A DNA stretch of 63,240 nucleotides from Nitrospirota bacterium (GTDB taxonomy: Bacteria; Nitrospirota; Thermodesulfovibrionia; UBA6902): positions 1-63,240 of the forward strand of contig JACRPZ010000010.1 of NCBI GenBank assembly GCA_016222905.1. Reading direction: 5' to 3'. A program made the position numbers and the translations under genes. Under the pieces are notes generated by a model that did no database searches, was not told the origin of the DNA, and worked only from the letters and a program-made list of their open reading frames with translations. Of this stretch, positions 32,114-41,533 are shown piece after piece; within the stretch, counting starts at the first letter, position 1, and every line of letters starts with the position of its first letter.

Positions 32114-33505
32114 TTATGAACTCTTCACTCTCCTTCTCAATATCTCCCTTGCCGCAATTACGCCTGATGCGGACGCCTGTATGAGTCCCCTGCTGACACC
32201 TGCTCCGTCACCGATAGCAAAGAGTCCTTTTATCTCCGTCTCAAGGTTTCTGTCAAGCTTAAGCTGTCTTGAATAGAACTTCACCTCAACTCCGTAAAGA
32301 AGCGTATTCCTGCCGTTAACTCCGGGAGCTATCTTATCCATAGCCTTAAGCATCTCGAGTATATTGGAGATATACCTGTATGGCAGCGCAAAGCTGAGAT
32401 CGCCAGGAGTTGCGTCCGCAAGTGTAGGCTTCACCGACCCCTTTTTGATCCTTGCACGGGTTGATCTGCGTCCTGCCTGAAGATCGCCAAGCCTCTGAAG
32501 GAGAATCCCATTGCCCAGAAGGTTCGCCAGCTTTGCCACGCTCCTCCCGTATAAATGCGGCTCGTCAAAGGGCTCTGTAAAGCTCGTGCTTACAAGCAGG
32601 GCAAAGTTTGTATTTGCTGTCTTTTTATTTGAGTAGCTGTGACCGTTAACGGTCCAGACTCCCTTCAGATACTCTTTTACGACTTCACCATAAGGATTTA
32701 CGCAAAAGGTCCGCACCCTGTCATTAAATTTCTTTGAATAGAAGATCAGCTTCGGCTCATAAGCGATCTCAGTAAGGTGTTCAAGCACCGAAGCCGGAAG
32801 CTCCACCCTGACGCCTATATCCACGGGATTTCTCAGCAGGGAAAGCCCCATCCCTTTTGCCTGCTCCTCAAGCCATAAAGAACCCTCTCTGCCCGGAGCT
32901 ATTATTACAAAGTCTGAGTAGTAGCGGTCTCCGTCCTCTGTTGTAATACCTGCAACCTTCTCGCCCTCAAACAGGATTGTCCTTACATCCTTTGAAAAGA
33001 TTATATCTACTTTAGAGTTAAGGTCGGCCTTTATTCTCTTTAAAAGCTCCGGGCATCTATCAGTTCCAATGTGTCTTACACGAGACGGGATAAGCGTAAG
33101 CCCGTTCTCCGCCGCGATATTCCTCAGCTTACTGATCTTCTCTTCATCAGCGCCGTAAACTTCATGAGGAGCGCCGTACTTAATATAGATGCCGTCAGTG
33201 TATTTTATAAGGTCATCAAGGCTTGTATTATCTATGTACCTTGAGAGGTTGCCGCCGACATCGGCTGAAAGGCTTAGCTTGCCGTCGCTGAAGGCCCCTG
33301 CCCCGCCCCATCCGCTTAAAAGACTGCAATCAGGGCATACCGTGCACGAAACATTCCTGATGCCTGCCGGACATTTCCTCTTTTCAATATCCCTTCCCTT
33401 TTCAATCAGGAGTATTTTAAGCCCCTTGCCCGAAGCCACCGTCTCAAGCGCGGCAAAGATACCCGCAGGCCCGGCTCCGACTATGATCAAGTCATAGTTC
33501 TTCAT
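32114..33505 (-). CDS. FAD-dependent dehydrogenase (COG2509 type)
   Basis: About 463 residues. An N-terminal Rossmann FAD site (YDLIIVGAGPAGIFAALE) is followed by a cysteine-rich loop (CPAGIRNVSCTVCPDC) and GWGGAGAFSDGKLSLS. A C-terminal FAIGDGAGVSRGLIQASASG closes the flavin site. It resembles the uncharacterised family of NAD(FAD)-utilising dehydrogenases COG2509; the substrate is unknown. The ATG at 33505 overlaps the surE stop (ATGA), so the two are translationally coupled. A TTG at 33514 is less likely. Confidence 0.85.
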   Translation of the reverse strand: MKNYDLIIVGAGPAGIFAALETVASGKGLKILLIEKGRDIEKRKCPAGIRNVSCTVCPDCSLLSGWGGAGAFSDGKLSLSADVGGNLSRYIDNTSLDDLIKYTDGIYIKYGAPHEVYGADEEKISKLRNIAAENGLTLIPSRVRHIGTDRCPELLKRIKADLNSKVDIIFSKDVRTILFEGEKVAGITTEDGDRYYSDFVIIAPGREGSLWLEEQAKGMGLSLLRNPVDIGVRVELPASVLEHLTEIAYEPKLIFYSKKFNDRVRTFCVNPYGEVVKEYLKGVWTVNGHSYSNKKTANTNFALLVSTSFTEPFDEPHLYGRSVAKLANLLGNGILLQRLGDLQAGRRSTRARIKKGSVKPTLADATPGDLSFALPYRYISNILEMLKAMDKIAPGVNGRNTLLYGVEVKFYSRQLKLDRNLETEIKGLFAIGDGAGVSRGLIQASASGVIAAREILRRRVKSS

Positions 33506-34266
33506 ACTATCCAATTCTCCTTAATATGCTTTAACGCCTTATGGTTTGTCAGATCAAGGTGAACAGGCGTTATGGAGATGTAGCCGTCCTGGACAGCTTC
33601 AATGTCCGTATTCTCCCCGCCTCTTCCCTGAGACGCGCCGCCGCCTATCCAGTAGAATCTTCTTCCCCGTGGGTCTTGCAGTTCCTTAAGAGCATTGTCA
33701 TATATCCTCTTTCCCTGCACGGTGAATTTTACCCCTTTTATCTTTTTGATATCCGGCACATTGACATTCAGGAGCGTCTCTTTAGGCAAACCGTTTTTGA
33801 GCACTATGCCGGTGAGCTTTACTGCAAAACCGGCTGCCTCCTTCAGCGCTGCCGTTCTTTGACGATCGGCTCCATTGTTCATCTCTTTGGCCAGGGATAT
33901 TGCAATGGACGGAATGCCGAGGAGCGTGCCCTCCATTGCAGCAGCGACTGTGCCTGAATAGGTCACATCATCGCCGAGATTGCCTCCGTTATTTATTCCA
34001 GAGACAATGATATCGGGTCTTTGCGGCAGAAGTTTGTTAATGCCTATGATGACGCAATCCGTAGGCGTGCCATTTATGGAGAAAGCCCTTTTACCGGCCT
34101 TATCAAATTTTAACGGCCTGTGAAGAGTAAGCGAGTGGGCAACCGCGCTCTGTTCAGTTTCAGGGGCAACCACATAGACATCACCGGCTGATTCAAGCAT
34201 TTTGGCAAGGATCTTAATCCCCTGAGATGATATGCCGTCATCATTTGTAACAAGAATTAAAGGCAT
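33502..34266 (-). CDS. surE: 5'/3'-nucleotidase SurE
   Basis: Metal-dependent nucleoside monophosphate phosphatase of stationary-phase survival, 254 residues. It starts MPLILVTNDDGISSQGI with the metal-binding Asp-Asp and has SGINNGGNLGDDVTYSGTVAAAMEG, where Ser and Asn complete the site. The length is typical. Its last four bases overlap the COG2509 dehydrogenase start. It is divergent from the MFS gene at 34411, with 144 bases between. Confidence 0.95.
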   Translation of the reverse strand: MPLILVTNDDGISSQGIKILAKMLESAGDVYVVAPETEQSAVAHSLTLHRPLKFDKAGKRAFSINGTPTDCVIIGINKLLPQRPDIIVSGINNGGNLGDDVTYSGTVAAAMEGTLLGIPSIAISLAKEMNNGADRQRTAALKEAAGFAVKLTGIVLKNGLPKETLLNVNVPDIKKIKGVKFTVQGKRIYDNALKELQDPRGRRFYWIGGGASQGRGGENTDIEAVQDGYISITPVHLDLTNHKALKHIKENWIV

Positions 34267-34410
34267 GATATTATTTTACCTGAATTAAGCTTTTATTAAA
34301 CAATTTTTGTAATGTAAGGAAGCGGCTGGAACAAACTCTTTTATGTTATTCTGCTATTTATTATCTTATGTAATAATATACAATGTTTCTCTCTGAACTA
34401 GAAAAAACTG

Positions 34411-35577
34411 ATGTATAAAGACCGCAAAATACTCCCCCTGCTCTCATGGGCATCTTTTGATTTTGCAGAGACTATATTCTCCGCAAATATTCTCTCTGTC
34501 TTCTTCCCTCTTTGGCTCACAAACGTCCTTGGGGGGAAGCCTTTTCATTACAGCATTGTTTATTCTTCTTCCCTGTTTGTATCTGTAATACTGGCGATCA
34601 TTATGGGAAAGCATGCCGATAAATCGGCAATGAGAAAAAAACTGTTTCTTATCTCCGTAACCATTTCATCCGTATGCCTGCTTATGCTCTCTTTCAGTAG
34701 CACACTTACGTCAGCCTTGATCATCTTCTTCTTTGTAAACCTCTTCTATCAGCAGAGCCTTGTGCTCTATAATTCGCTCTTAATTTCCGTCTCGGATAAG
34801 GAGAACCGCTCTTTTTCTTCAGGCGTCGGAGTTGCGATAGGATATGTAGGCGGCGCAGCCGGGCTGTATCTGGTTTCAAAAGTCAGCTCTACCGAAACTT
34901 TTGCATTCGTGCTTGTTGCGTTTGCGTTCTTTCTCTTCTCTCTTCCTACAGGCTTTTTTGTAAAAGAGGCTCCGTTCAAGGCCGTCTCCGGCGTCTCGAT
35001 CAGGGGAATTCTCAAAGATAAAAGTTTTCTTCTTTTTATACTCTCATGCCTTTTCCTTACAGAGGCCGCTCATACTATTATCATCTTCATGTCAATTTAT
35101 CTTGATAAGGTCTACGGCCTTGACCGTCAGAACATAGTAATAGTTATAGCGTCTGCGGCAGTGGTTACTGCTGTAGCTTCACCATTGATAGGCAAGCTCT
35201 CTGATAAAGTCGGGGCTGCGAAGATATTCAATATAGTCTTCCCGGCATGGTCGATTGCATTCTGCATCTTCCCGTTTGTCCCGGTGAACTTTGTATATGT
35301 TATGGGCATAACCTTCGGGCTCCTGCTTGGCACGGTCTGGACCACTATCAGGCCTGTGCTCATCGGGCTTTCGCCAAAGGAGGAGGTTGCGACAAGGTTT
35401 GCGTTTCTCTCTATATCAGAGAGGATGGCGGCGATTATCGGGCCTCTCTGGTGGTCATTTATAGCTGAAAAAATGGATTGCAGAAACGCCACATTAAGCC
35501 TCGCGCTCTTTCCTCTTGTCGGATGGGTGATATACAGGATGCACATAAAGAAGCATAGGGGCAGGAGTTATACTTGA
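34411..35577 (+). CDS. MFS transporter, UMF1/Atg22-like
   Basis: 388 residues, 12 predicted membrane helices. The opening LSWASFDFAETIFSANILSV is characteristic of the UMF1 group related to yeast Atg22. An MFS loop appears as GKHADKSAMRKK, and a second GKLSDKVGAAKIF marks the duplicated half. Relatives are proposed amino-acid or small-solute exporters; the substrate cannot be told from sequence. It stands divergent from surE and is followed 57 bases later by the universal stress gene. Confidence 0.82.
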   Translation: MYKDRKILPLLSWASFDFAETIFSANILSVFFPLWLTNVLGGKPFHYSIVYSSSLFVSVILAIIMGKHADKSAMRKKLFLISVTISSVCLLMLSFSSTLTSALIIFFFVNLFYQQSLVLYNSLLISVSDKENRSFSSGVGVAIGYVGGAAGLYLVSKVSSTETFAFVLVAFAFFLFSLPTGFFVKEAPFKAVSGVSIRGILKDKSFLLFILSCLFLTEAAHTIIIFMSIYLDKVYGLDRQNIVIVIASAAVVTAVASPLIGKLSDKVGAAKIFNIVFPAWSIAFCIFPFVPVNFVYVMGITFGLLLGTVWTTIRPVLIGLSPKEEVATRFAFLSISERMAAIIGPLWWSFIAEKMDCRNATLSLALFPLVGWVIYRMHIKKHRGRSYT

Positions 35578-35633
35578 AATTTCAGTCCTGATAGTTGTAG
35601 CATCAGGCATATTTGATTTTATAGGAGACTAAA

Positions 35634-36491
35634 ATGGAGAAAAGAATACTGCTCGCAACAGATGCATCCGAGTTCAGTTCCGGCGCTGAAAGAGAGGCTG
35701 TAAAATATGCCAAAACAAACGGCGGTAAGCTCTTTTGCATGCTGGTTATGGAGTTCAAACCGGAATTTCTGGCATTAGCGCCCCAGCTTCTTGAGGAGAG
35801 TGAAAAAGATGCGATAAAGCATCTGGAAAATCTGAAAAAGATGGCTAAGAAGGAGAATGTTGCTTGCGAGGTCATATTGAGAGAAGGACAGGAACCGTAC
35901 AAAGTTATTATTGAAGAGGCTGACAAACAAAAGGTTGACTTAATTGTTATGGGACGGCGCGGAAGAACCGGGCTGATGAGGCTCCTTGTGGGAAGCGTAA
36001 CAGCTAAAGTTATAGGCCATTTCAAAGGTCAGGTGCTCGTAGTCCAGAGGGAAGCAGCCGTCAATTGGAAGAATATACTTGTTGCTACTGACGGCTCAGA
36101 GTACGGCAATGCAGCAGTTAATGAGGCATTAAAGCATGCAAAAAAATACGGCGGAGAGTTAAAGATAGTGCATGCAATTAACGTGATAGCGGATTTTCAG
36201 GAAGAGAGCCCGGTTTTTATACCTCAACTTATAGATGATATCACCAAAAGGGTTAGGAGCGAGCTCGAAGCCCTTAAGGTTAGAGCGGAAAAGGAAGGGG
36301 TCAGCGCTGAAATTTTCGTTAAGGAAGATGAGCCCTATAGAGCTATAGTTGACCTTGCTGAGGAATTAAATAGTGACATTATAATACTCGGAAGTCATGG
36401 AAGAACCGGCATGCGGCGTCTGCTTATGGGAAGTGTAACCGAAAGGGTAATCGGTCATGCAAATTGCGCGGTGCTCGTTGTAAAGATATAA
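35634..36491 (+). CDS. tandem universal stress protein
   Basis: 285 residues made of two Usp domains (about 1-140 and 143-285). Each has the ATP-binding pattern: MGRRGRTGLMRLLVGSVTAKVIGH in the first, at about 106-129, and LGSHGRTGMRRLLMGSVTERVIGH in the second. The halves also share the starts RILLATDASEFS and NILVATDGSEYG. Such proteins bind ATP or AMP and are induced in stress and growth arrest. Nine bases separate it from xerC, so they may be co-transcribed. Confidence 0.92.
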   Translation: MEKRILLATDASEFSSGAEREAVKYAKTNGGKLFCMLVMEFKPEFLALAPQLLEESEKDAIKHLENLKKMAKKENVACEVILREGQEPYKVIIEEADKQKVDLIVMGRRGRTGLMRLLVGSVTAKVIGHFKGQVLVVQREAAVNWKNILVATDGSEYGNAAVNEALKHAKKYGGELKIVHAINVIADFQEESPVFIPQLIDDITKRVRSELEALKVRAEKEGVSAEIFVKEDEPYRAIVDLAEELNSDIIILGSHGRTGMRRLLMGSVTERVIGHANCAVLVVKI

Positions 36492-36500
36492 ATAATAAAG

Positions 36501-37382
36501 TTGAAGAAATATATAGACGAGTTTATAACTTCTTTAAAGGCTGAAAAAAATGTATCCGCCCATACGATCAGGGCTTACACCAATGACCTAAGGGAGTTCC
36601 ACTCTTTTACGGACAAAAAACCTGAAGATATTGACAATCTGGAGATCAGGAGTTTTCTCGCATCCCTTCATTACAGGAAACTGAAGAAATCATCCATATC
36701 AAGGAAGCTTGCAACGATCAGGTCCTTCTATAAGTATCTCCACAAAGAAGGTTTTGTTAAGAAGAATCCGGCAAAGCTCGTATCGAGTCCGCGCCTGCCC
36801 AAACCGCTTCCCAAGTTTCTCACTATTGATGAGACATTTTCGCTTATGAACGCCCCCCAGGGCGACACATTTAAGGCAACAAGGGATAAGTCTATTATTG
36901 AATTACTCTATTCGTCCGGTCTGCGGGTATCTGAGCTTACGTCGCTTGATATAAGCGATTTGGACATCAAAGAATCTCTTGTAAGGGTGAAGGGAAAGGG
37001 GAAGAAGGAGCGGATAACCCCTGTAGGATCAAACGCAATGACCGCCATAAAAAATTACCTCCCTGAAAGGATCTCATTGAAGAAAAAATCTCAGGCGTTG
37101 TTTCTGAATAATCGCGGCGGAAGGTTGACACAAAGAAGCGTAAGACGTATATTATTACAATACTGCCGGACTGCCGGCCTTAAAGGTTACCCGAGTCCTC
37201 ACACTCTGAGACATACCTTTGCAACACACCTGCTTCACGGAGGCGCAGACCTTAGGGCGATTCAGGAACTTCTTGGGCATTCTTCGCTCTCAACAACGCA
37301 GAGATATACTCATGTGGATATTGCTCATCTATCAGAAGTATATGACAAGGCGCATCCGATGGCAGGCGGAAAAAAGAGCTGA
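36501..37382 (+). CDS. xerC: tyrosine recombinase XerC
   Basis: Site-specific recombinase that resolves chromosome dimers at dif with XerD; 293 residues. An N-terminal SAM-like core-binding domain (SAHTIRAYTNDLREF) precedes the catalytic domain. Catalytic residues are visible: Arg in SSGLRVSEL, Lys in VRVKGKGKKER, H-x-x-R in HTLRHTFATHLLHGG, His in LLGHSSLSTTQ and Tyr in RYTHV. The start is TTG at 36501, close after the Usp stop. It precedes hslVU, the conserved order seen in Firmicutes and others. Confidence 0.92.
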   Translation: MKKYIDEFITSLKAEKNVSAHTIRAYTNDLREFHSFTDKKPEDIDNLEIRSFLASLHYRKLKKSSISRKLATIRSFYKYLHKEGFVKKNPAKLVSSPRLPKPLPKFLTIDETFSLMNAPQGDTFKATRDKSIIELLYSSGLRVSELTSLDISDLDIKESLVRVKGKGKKERITPVGSNAMTAIKNYLPERISLKKKSQALFLNNRGGRLTQRSVRRILLQYCRTAGLKGYPSPHTLRHTFATHLLHGGADLRAIQELLGHSSLSTTQRYTHVDIAHLSEVYDKAHPMAGGKKS

Positions 37383-37433
37383 ATTTATGGGTTTTGAAAT
37401 ACTTTTTAAAAACATTTTACTTCGGAGACGATA

Positions 37434-37976
37434 ATGCCGGAACATAACGAATTTCATGGGACCACAATACTCTGCGTCAGAAAAGATGGGAAGGTTGTCA
37501 TAGCCGGAGACGGACAGGTCACATTCGGGCAAACCGTTTTAAAGCACAACGCTAAAAAGATCAGGAAGATATATAACGATACTATATTAACCGGATTTGC
37601 AGGTGCAACAGCCGATGCCTTCACCCTCTTTGAAAAGTTTGAATCAAAAATAGAGACCTACAGGGGTAATATAACACGGGCTGCGGTAGAGCTTGCAAAG
37701 GAATGGAGAACCGATAAAATCCTGAGGCGCCTTGAGGCACTGCTTGTGGTTGCTGACAGAGAACATTCGTTCATTATTTCCGGCAACGGTGATGTTATTG
37801 AGCCTGAAGACGGAATAACAGCCATTGGCTCCGGTGGTCCCTACGCTCATTCAGCGGCAAAAGCCCTGCTTGAACACACTGACATGAAGCTCACAGCAAT
37901 TGCAGAGGAAGCAATGAAAATAACATCAAGAATATGTATATATACAAATGCAACAATCACCATGGAAGAACTTTAA
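37434..37976 (+). CDS. hslV: ATP-dependent protease proteolytic subunit HslV
   Basis: Threonine protease that forms the double-hexamer core of HslUV; 180 residues. The catalytic Thr is exposed after removal of a short propeptide (MPEHNEFHG), here Thr10 of [18 protein letters not shown] and the metal-site region near the C-terminus ([14 protein letters not shown]) are typical. The ATG has CGGAGACG upstream. hslU follows 54 bases later. Confidence 0.95.
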   Translation: MPEHNEFHGTTILCVRKDGKVVIAGDGQVTFGQTVLKHNAKKIRKIYNDTILTGFAGATADAFTLFEKFESKIETYRGNITRAAVELAKEWRTDKILRRLEALLVVADREHSFIISGNGDVIEPEDGITAIGSGGPYAHSAAKALLEHTDMKLTAIAEEAMKITSRICIYTNATITMEEL

Positions 37977-38030
37977 CCGCTCAGTTTTTAAAACCAGTGA
38001 CTGCACGTCAAATTTTATACGAGGAATTAA

Positions 38031-39389
38031 ATGGAAGATCTTACACCTAAAAAGATTGTAGAAGAATTAGACAAATACATAATAGGCCAGAAAAAAGCAA
38101 AAAAGGCGGTAGCTATAGCTCTGAGAAACAGATGGAGAAGGCAGATGCTTTCGGGCGACCTGAAAGACGAAGTAATGCCAAAGAATATCCTCATGATAGG
38201 GCCTACGGGAGTTGGAAAGACAGAGATAGCCAGGAGGCTCGCTAAGTTAGCCCAAGCGCCATTTATCAAGGTAGAGGCATCAAAATTCACGGAGGTCGGC
38301 TATGTGGGCAGAGATGTTGAATCCATGGTGAGAGATTTAGCGGGCCTTGCTCTCAATATGGTCAAAACAGAGGAGATGGAGCTGGTTCAGGAAAAGGCCC
38401 AGGCGCTTGCCGAAGAAAAGGTCCTTGACCTTTTGCTGCCGCCATTGAAACCATTCAACAAAGCGGCAACTGACGCTGCGGCTGAATCCGAAGATACTGA
38501 AAAGGACCGATACAGAGAGACACGAGAGAAGTTAAGAAATCAGCTTAAGGAAGGGAAATTGGAGAACAGGTACATTGACCTTGAAGTGCGCGAAAAGGTC
38601 ATCCCGTTCGGCGTTATCTCAAATATGGGCATGGATGACCTTGAGACCAACCTTAAGGAAATGCTTGGCAGCATCCTTCCGGAAAAATCAAAGAGAAGAA
38701 AGGTGAGAGTTCCTGACGCACTGCGGATACTTGCAGATGAAGAGGCCGGAAGGCTTATTGATATGGAGAAGGTTGTAAAGAAGGCGATTGAAAGGACTGA
38801 ACAAAACGGTATAATCTTTATTGACGAAATTGACAAGATCGTCTCTAAGGGTTCCTCTCACGGTCCGGATATATCAAGAGAAGGTGTTCAGAGAGATATG
38901 CTTCCTATTGTTGAAGGATCCACTGTATCAACCAAACACGGGACTGTTAAAACAGACCATATACTTTTTATAGCTGCCGGCGCATTCAGCAAGGCAAAGC
39001 CCTCTGATCTTATACCTGAACTGCAGGGCAGATTCCCTATAAGGGCTGAACTTGATGCGCTTGGCAAAGATGAATTCTTCAGAATACTGATGGAACCGAA
39101 GAATGCCCTGACAAAACAGTATATCGCTCTTATCGAGACTGAAGGGGTAAAGATAGAATTTACAAAAGATTCCATAGAAGAGATAGCCTCCATCTGCGAA
39201 AAAGTAAATGAGAAGACCGAAAATATCGGGGCAAGAAGGCTTCATACAATTCTTGAAAAACTTCTTGAAGAGATATCATTCGAAGCCCCAGATAGAAAGA
39301 ACGGAAAGCTTAAAATAGATGCTAAATACGTAAAAGAAAAATTAGACGGTATTGTCAAAGATGAGGATTTAAGCAGGTATATACTGTAA
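38031..39389 (+). CDS. hslU: ATP-dependent protease ATPase subunit HslU
   Basis: AAA+ unfoldase that feeds substrates to HslV; 452 residues. Motifs: start [20 protein letters not shown], Walker [16 protein letters not shown], Walker B in [14 protein letters not shown], and sensor [17 protein letters not shown]. The middle (I) domain between about 110 and 240 is of normal size. The C-terminus YIL is the tail that docks in HslV. AGGAAT lies before the ATG, and it is the last gene of xerC-hslV-hslU. Confidence 0.96.
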   Translation: MEDLTPKKIVEELDKYIIGQKKAKKAVAIALRNRWRRQMLSGDLKDEVMPKNILMIGPTGVGKTEIARRLAKLAQAPFIKVEASKFTEVGYVGRDVESMVRDLAGLALNMVKTEEMELVQEKAQALAEEKVLDLLLPPLKPFNKAATDAAAESEDTEKDRYRETREKLRNQLKEGKLENRYIDLEVREKVIPFGVISNMGMDDLETNLKEMLGSILPEKSKRRKVRVPDALRILADEEAGRLIDMEKVVKKAIERTEQNGIIFIDEIDKIVSKGSSHGPDISREGVQRDMLPIVEGSTVSTKHGTVKTDHILFIAAGAFSKAKPSDLIPELQGRFPIRAELDALGKDEFFRILMEPKNALTKQYIALIETEGVKIEFTKDSIEEIASICEKVNEKTENIGARRLHTILEKLLEEISFEAPDRKNGKLKIDAKYVKEKLDGIVKDEDLSRYIL

Positions 39390-39451
39390 GGGTTTCATGA
39401 AGAGTTCACAGTGTCTGAGTTATACTTATACAACAGAGAAAAGGAGTTGAA

Positions 39452-40390
39452 TTGTTAGTCTCAGTAGTTATCCCAATATATAACGAAGAAGAAAATGTAG
39501 AGCCTCTTTACAGCGCGCTGAAGTCAGTTATTGAGGCAGAGAAGAATGACTATGAACTCCTCTTTGTTGATGACGGCAGCACAGACAGGACAGTTCAGCT
39601 TCTGCTTCCCATTTCGAAGCAAGACCCGAGGGTGCGGCTGCTTCAGTTCAGACGCAACTTCGGAAAGGCCGCTGCCTGGGCTGCAGGATTTGACCATGCC
39701 GGGGGCGATGTTGTGGTCACGATTGATGCAGACCTTCAGAATGACCCGAAAGATATTCCCAACTTAGTAGCATTAATAGGGGAATATGACGTAGTCAATG
39801 GCTGGAGACGCAAAAGAAAAGACCCATTTATAATCAGAAGGTTTCCATCAATAATCGCTAACTGGCTGATCAGCCGGGTCACCGGCGTAAAACTGCGTGA
39901 TTACGGCTCCGGCCTAAAGGCATATAAAGCGGAAGTAGTTAAAAATATGAATATGTACGGCGAGATGCACAGGTTTATACCGGCCGTTGCAAGTTGGTAC
40001 GGAGTAAAGATAAAAGAGATTGAGACAACACACCACCCAAGGCGTCGGGGAAAATCAAAATACGGTATATCCAGAACTCTTTTGGTGACTCTCGATCTTA
40101 TAACAATCAAATTCCTTCAAAATTATTCCACTAAACCGATGCAGGCTTTCGGTCCGATTGGTCTTTTGTCTGGAGTAAGCGGATTTCTTATAAACCTCTA
40201 TCTTGCAATTGAATGGTTTGCGGGAAATCGTATAGGCGGCCGGCCGCTTCTGCTGCTTGGGACACTGCTTATTATAGTAGGAATTTTACTTGTTGGAATG
40301 GGACTGCTTGGGGAAATGCTCGTCAGCACACATCACGAAGGCCTGCGCAAACCTCTCTATGTTCTTAAAACAACTGAAGGCAAAAATTAA
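39452..40390 (+). CDS. family 2 glycosyltransferase with C-terminal membrane helices
   Basis: 312 residues. The GT-A domain (VSVVIPIYNEEENV, LFVDDGSTDRT, DADLQNDPKDIP) is of the dolichyl/undecaprenyl-phosphate sugar transferase type (DPM1/ArnC/GtrB-like). Two membrane helices follow (about 232-255 and 265-288). Such enzymes charge a lipid carrier with a sugar for GT-C transferases in the periplasm. The start is TTG at 39452 with AAGGAG five bases upstream. It opens the surface polysaccharide region and is followed by a strong terminator. Confidence 0.9.
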   Translation: MLVSVVIPIYNEEENVEPLYSALKSVIEAEKNDYELLFVDDGSTDRTVQLLLPISKQDPRVRLLQFRRNFGKAAAWAAGFDHAGGDVVVTIDADLQNDPKDIPNLVALIGEYDVVNGWRRKRKDPFIIRRFPSIIANWLISRVTGVKLRDYGSGLKAYKAEVVKNMNMYGEMHRFIPAVASWYGVKIKEIETTHHPRRRGKSKYGISRTLLVTLDLITIKFLQNYSTKPMQAFGPIGLLSGVSGFLINLYLAIEWFAGNRIGGRPLLLLGTLLIIVGILLVGMGLLGEMLVSTHHEGLRKPLYVLKTTEGKN

Positions 40391-40430
40391 TCTGCATAAT
40401 TTAATTACGAGATAATTACGTAAAGAGTAT

Positions 40431-40469
40431 AAAAAAAGGGAGGCGTTTATAAAAAGCCTCCCTTTTTTT
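40431..40469. terminator. bidirectional rho-independent terminator
   Basis: A perfect stem GGGAGGC (40438-40444) / GCCTCCC (40456-40462) is extended by a run of A on the left (40431-40437) and a run of T on the right (40463-40469). It can therefore stop transcription from the GT2 gene on the plus strand and from the lipoprotein gene on the minus strand, which converge here. Confidence 0.92.
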
Positions 40470-40487
40470 GTTTTATATATTTTGAAC

Positions 40488-41444
40488 CTATCCAGGATCC
40501 CTGACTATAGGAACGCCTTGTACCCATGCACCGCTCCATGGTATAAGCGCAGGAGACTCGAAACCGCCGGTGCCCCACGCTCCTGAGAAATCCGTTGAAC
40601 CGGACCCCTCTCCCTCATTAAATCTCCAATAACCCTTTAAGATAGAGGAATCCATATAACAGTCCCCCATCACCGTAAAGCTCAGCTCCTGACCCATACA
40701 TGCCTGTATCTGTGCCTTGCTCCTTGCGACTGTCCATAATCTAACTTCGTCAATAACACCGTCAAATCTACCACTTACCCCCCCATTATCAATATCCGGA
40801 CCGGCATCACCTATGGCTCCTACTGCTAATATATCACTTGCAGGATCTTCAGCAAATAGTGACCCGGTAGTTGAACAATTTTGCAGTTCCCCATTGATAT
40901 AAATTGCAATATGAGGGTTCTCGGTTCCTACAGCACTACAATTGGCAGGACCGCTGCTCTGATCTTCACTGGTGAGCACGCCTGCTATATGAGTCCATAC
41001 ATCCTGAACAAGTAAAGCATTACTATCAACAATACATTCCGTGCTGGTAACACTTATTTGTGAACACCCTGCCGCCTCAGGCGCTACAGGCGTACGTCTT
41101 ACCCCTAATTTCGGTTCGTTCTTATTGACAAACAAAACAATGCCCAATCCATCATTACGCCCGACAATACCACCGCTTAAAGATGGGGTTCTGCTCTTTA
41201 CCCAGGCCTCAACAGTTAATTCCTTGCCGGCAATTCTGGGAAAGTCTTCGTTAACGGCAAAGAAGACGCCTAATGGCCCAGGGGCAAGACTAAGATCAAT
41301 AGCAAAAGGGCCATTATCTGATTCGGCTACCTTTAGCTGCGGATCCTTACCGCAACTTATAAATATAAAGCCAACGCTTAAAACCAATATACCTGTGATG
41401 AGTAATAGTAATGACATGTGTCTGATTCTTGCCAATTTTGACAT
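40488..41444 (-). CDS. LamG-domain lipoprotein
   Basis: 318 residues. A signal peptide with basic start and long hydrophobic core ends in a lipobox-like FIS-Cys31, so the mature protein is probably lipid-anchored. Residues about 60-260 form a concanavalin A-like/LamG domain (LTVEAWVKS, VWTHIAGVL, IAIYINGEL, GVIDEVRLWTVARSKAQI), a carbohydrate or protein-binding jelly roll. Several cysteines may form disulfides. GGGGAGG lies before the ATG. It is monocistronic, ending at the shared terminator. Confidence 0.82.
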   Translation of the reverse strand: MSKLARIRHMSLLLLITGILVLSVGFIFISCGKDPQLKVAESDNGPFAIDLSLAPGPLGVFFAVNEDFPRIAGKELTVEAWVKSRTPSLSGGIVGRNDGLGIVLFVNKNEPKLGVRRTPVAPEAAGCSQISVTSTECIVDSNALLVQDVWTHIAGVLTSEDQSSGPANCSAVGTENPHIAIYINGELQNCSTTGSLFAEDPASDILAVGAIGDAGPDIDNGGVSGRFDGVIDEVRLWTVARSKAQIQACMGQELSFTVMGDCYMDSSILKGYWRFNEGEGSGSTDFSGAWGTGGFESPALIPWSGAWVQGVPIVRDPG

Positions 41445-41533
41445 TTAGAACCTCCCCAATTAATTAATTGATTAGTAAATGCTCGAAAAGTATAAGACAT
41501 TATATTTGAAGATGTCAATGGAATTATTAATTT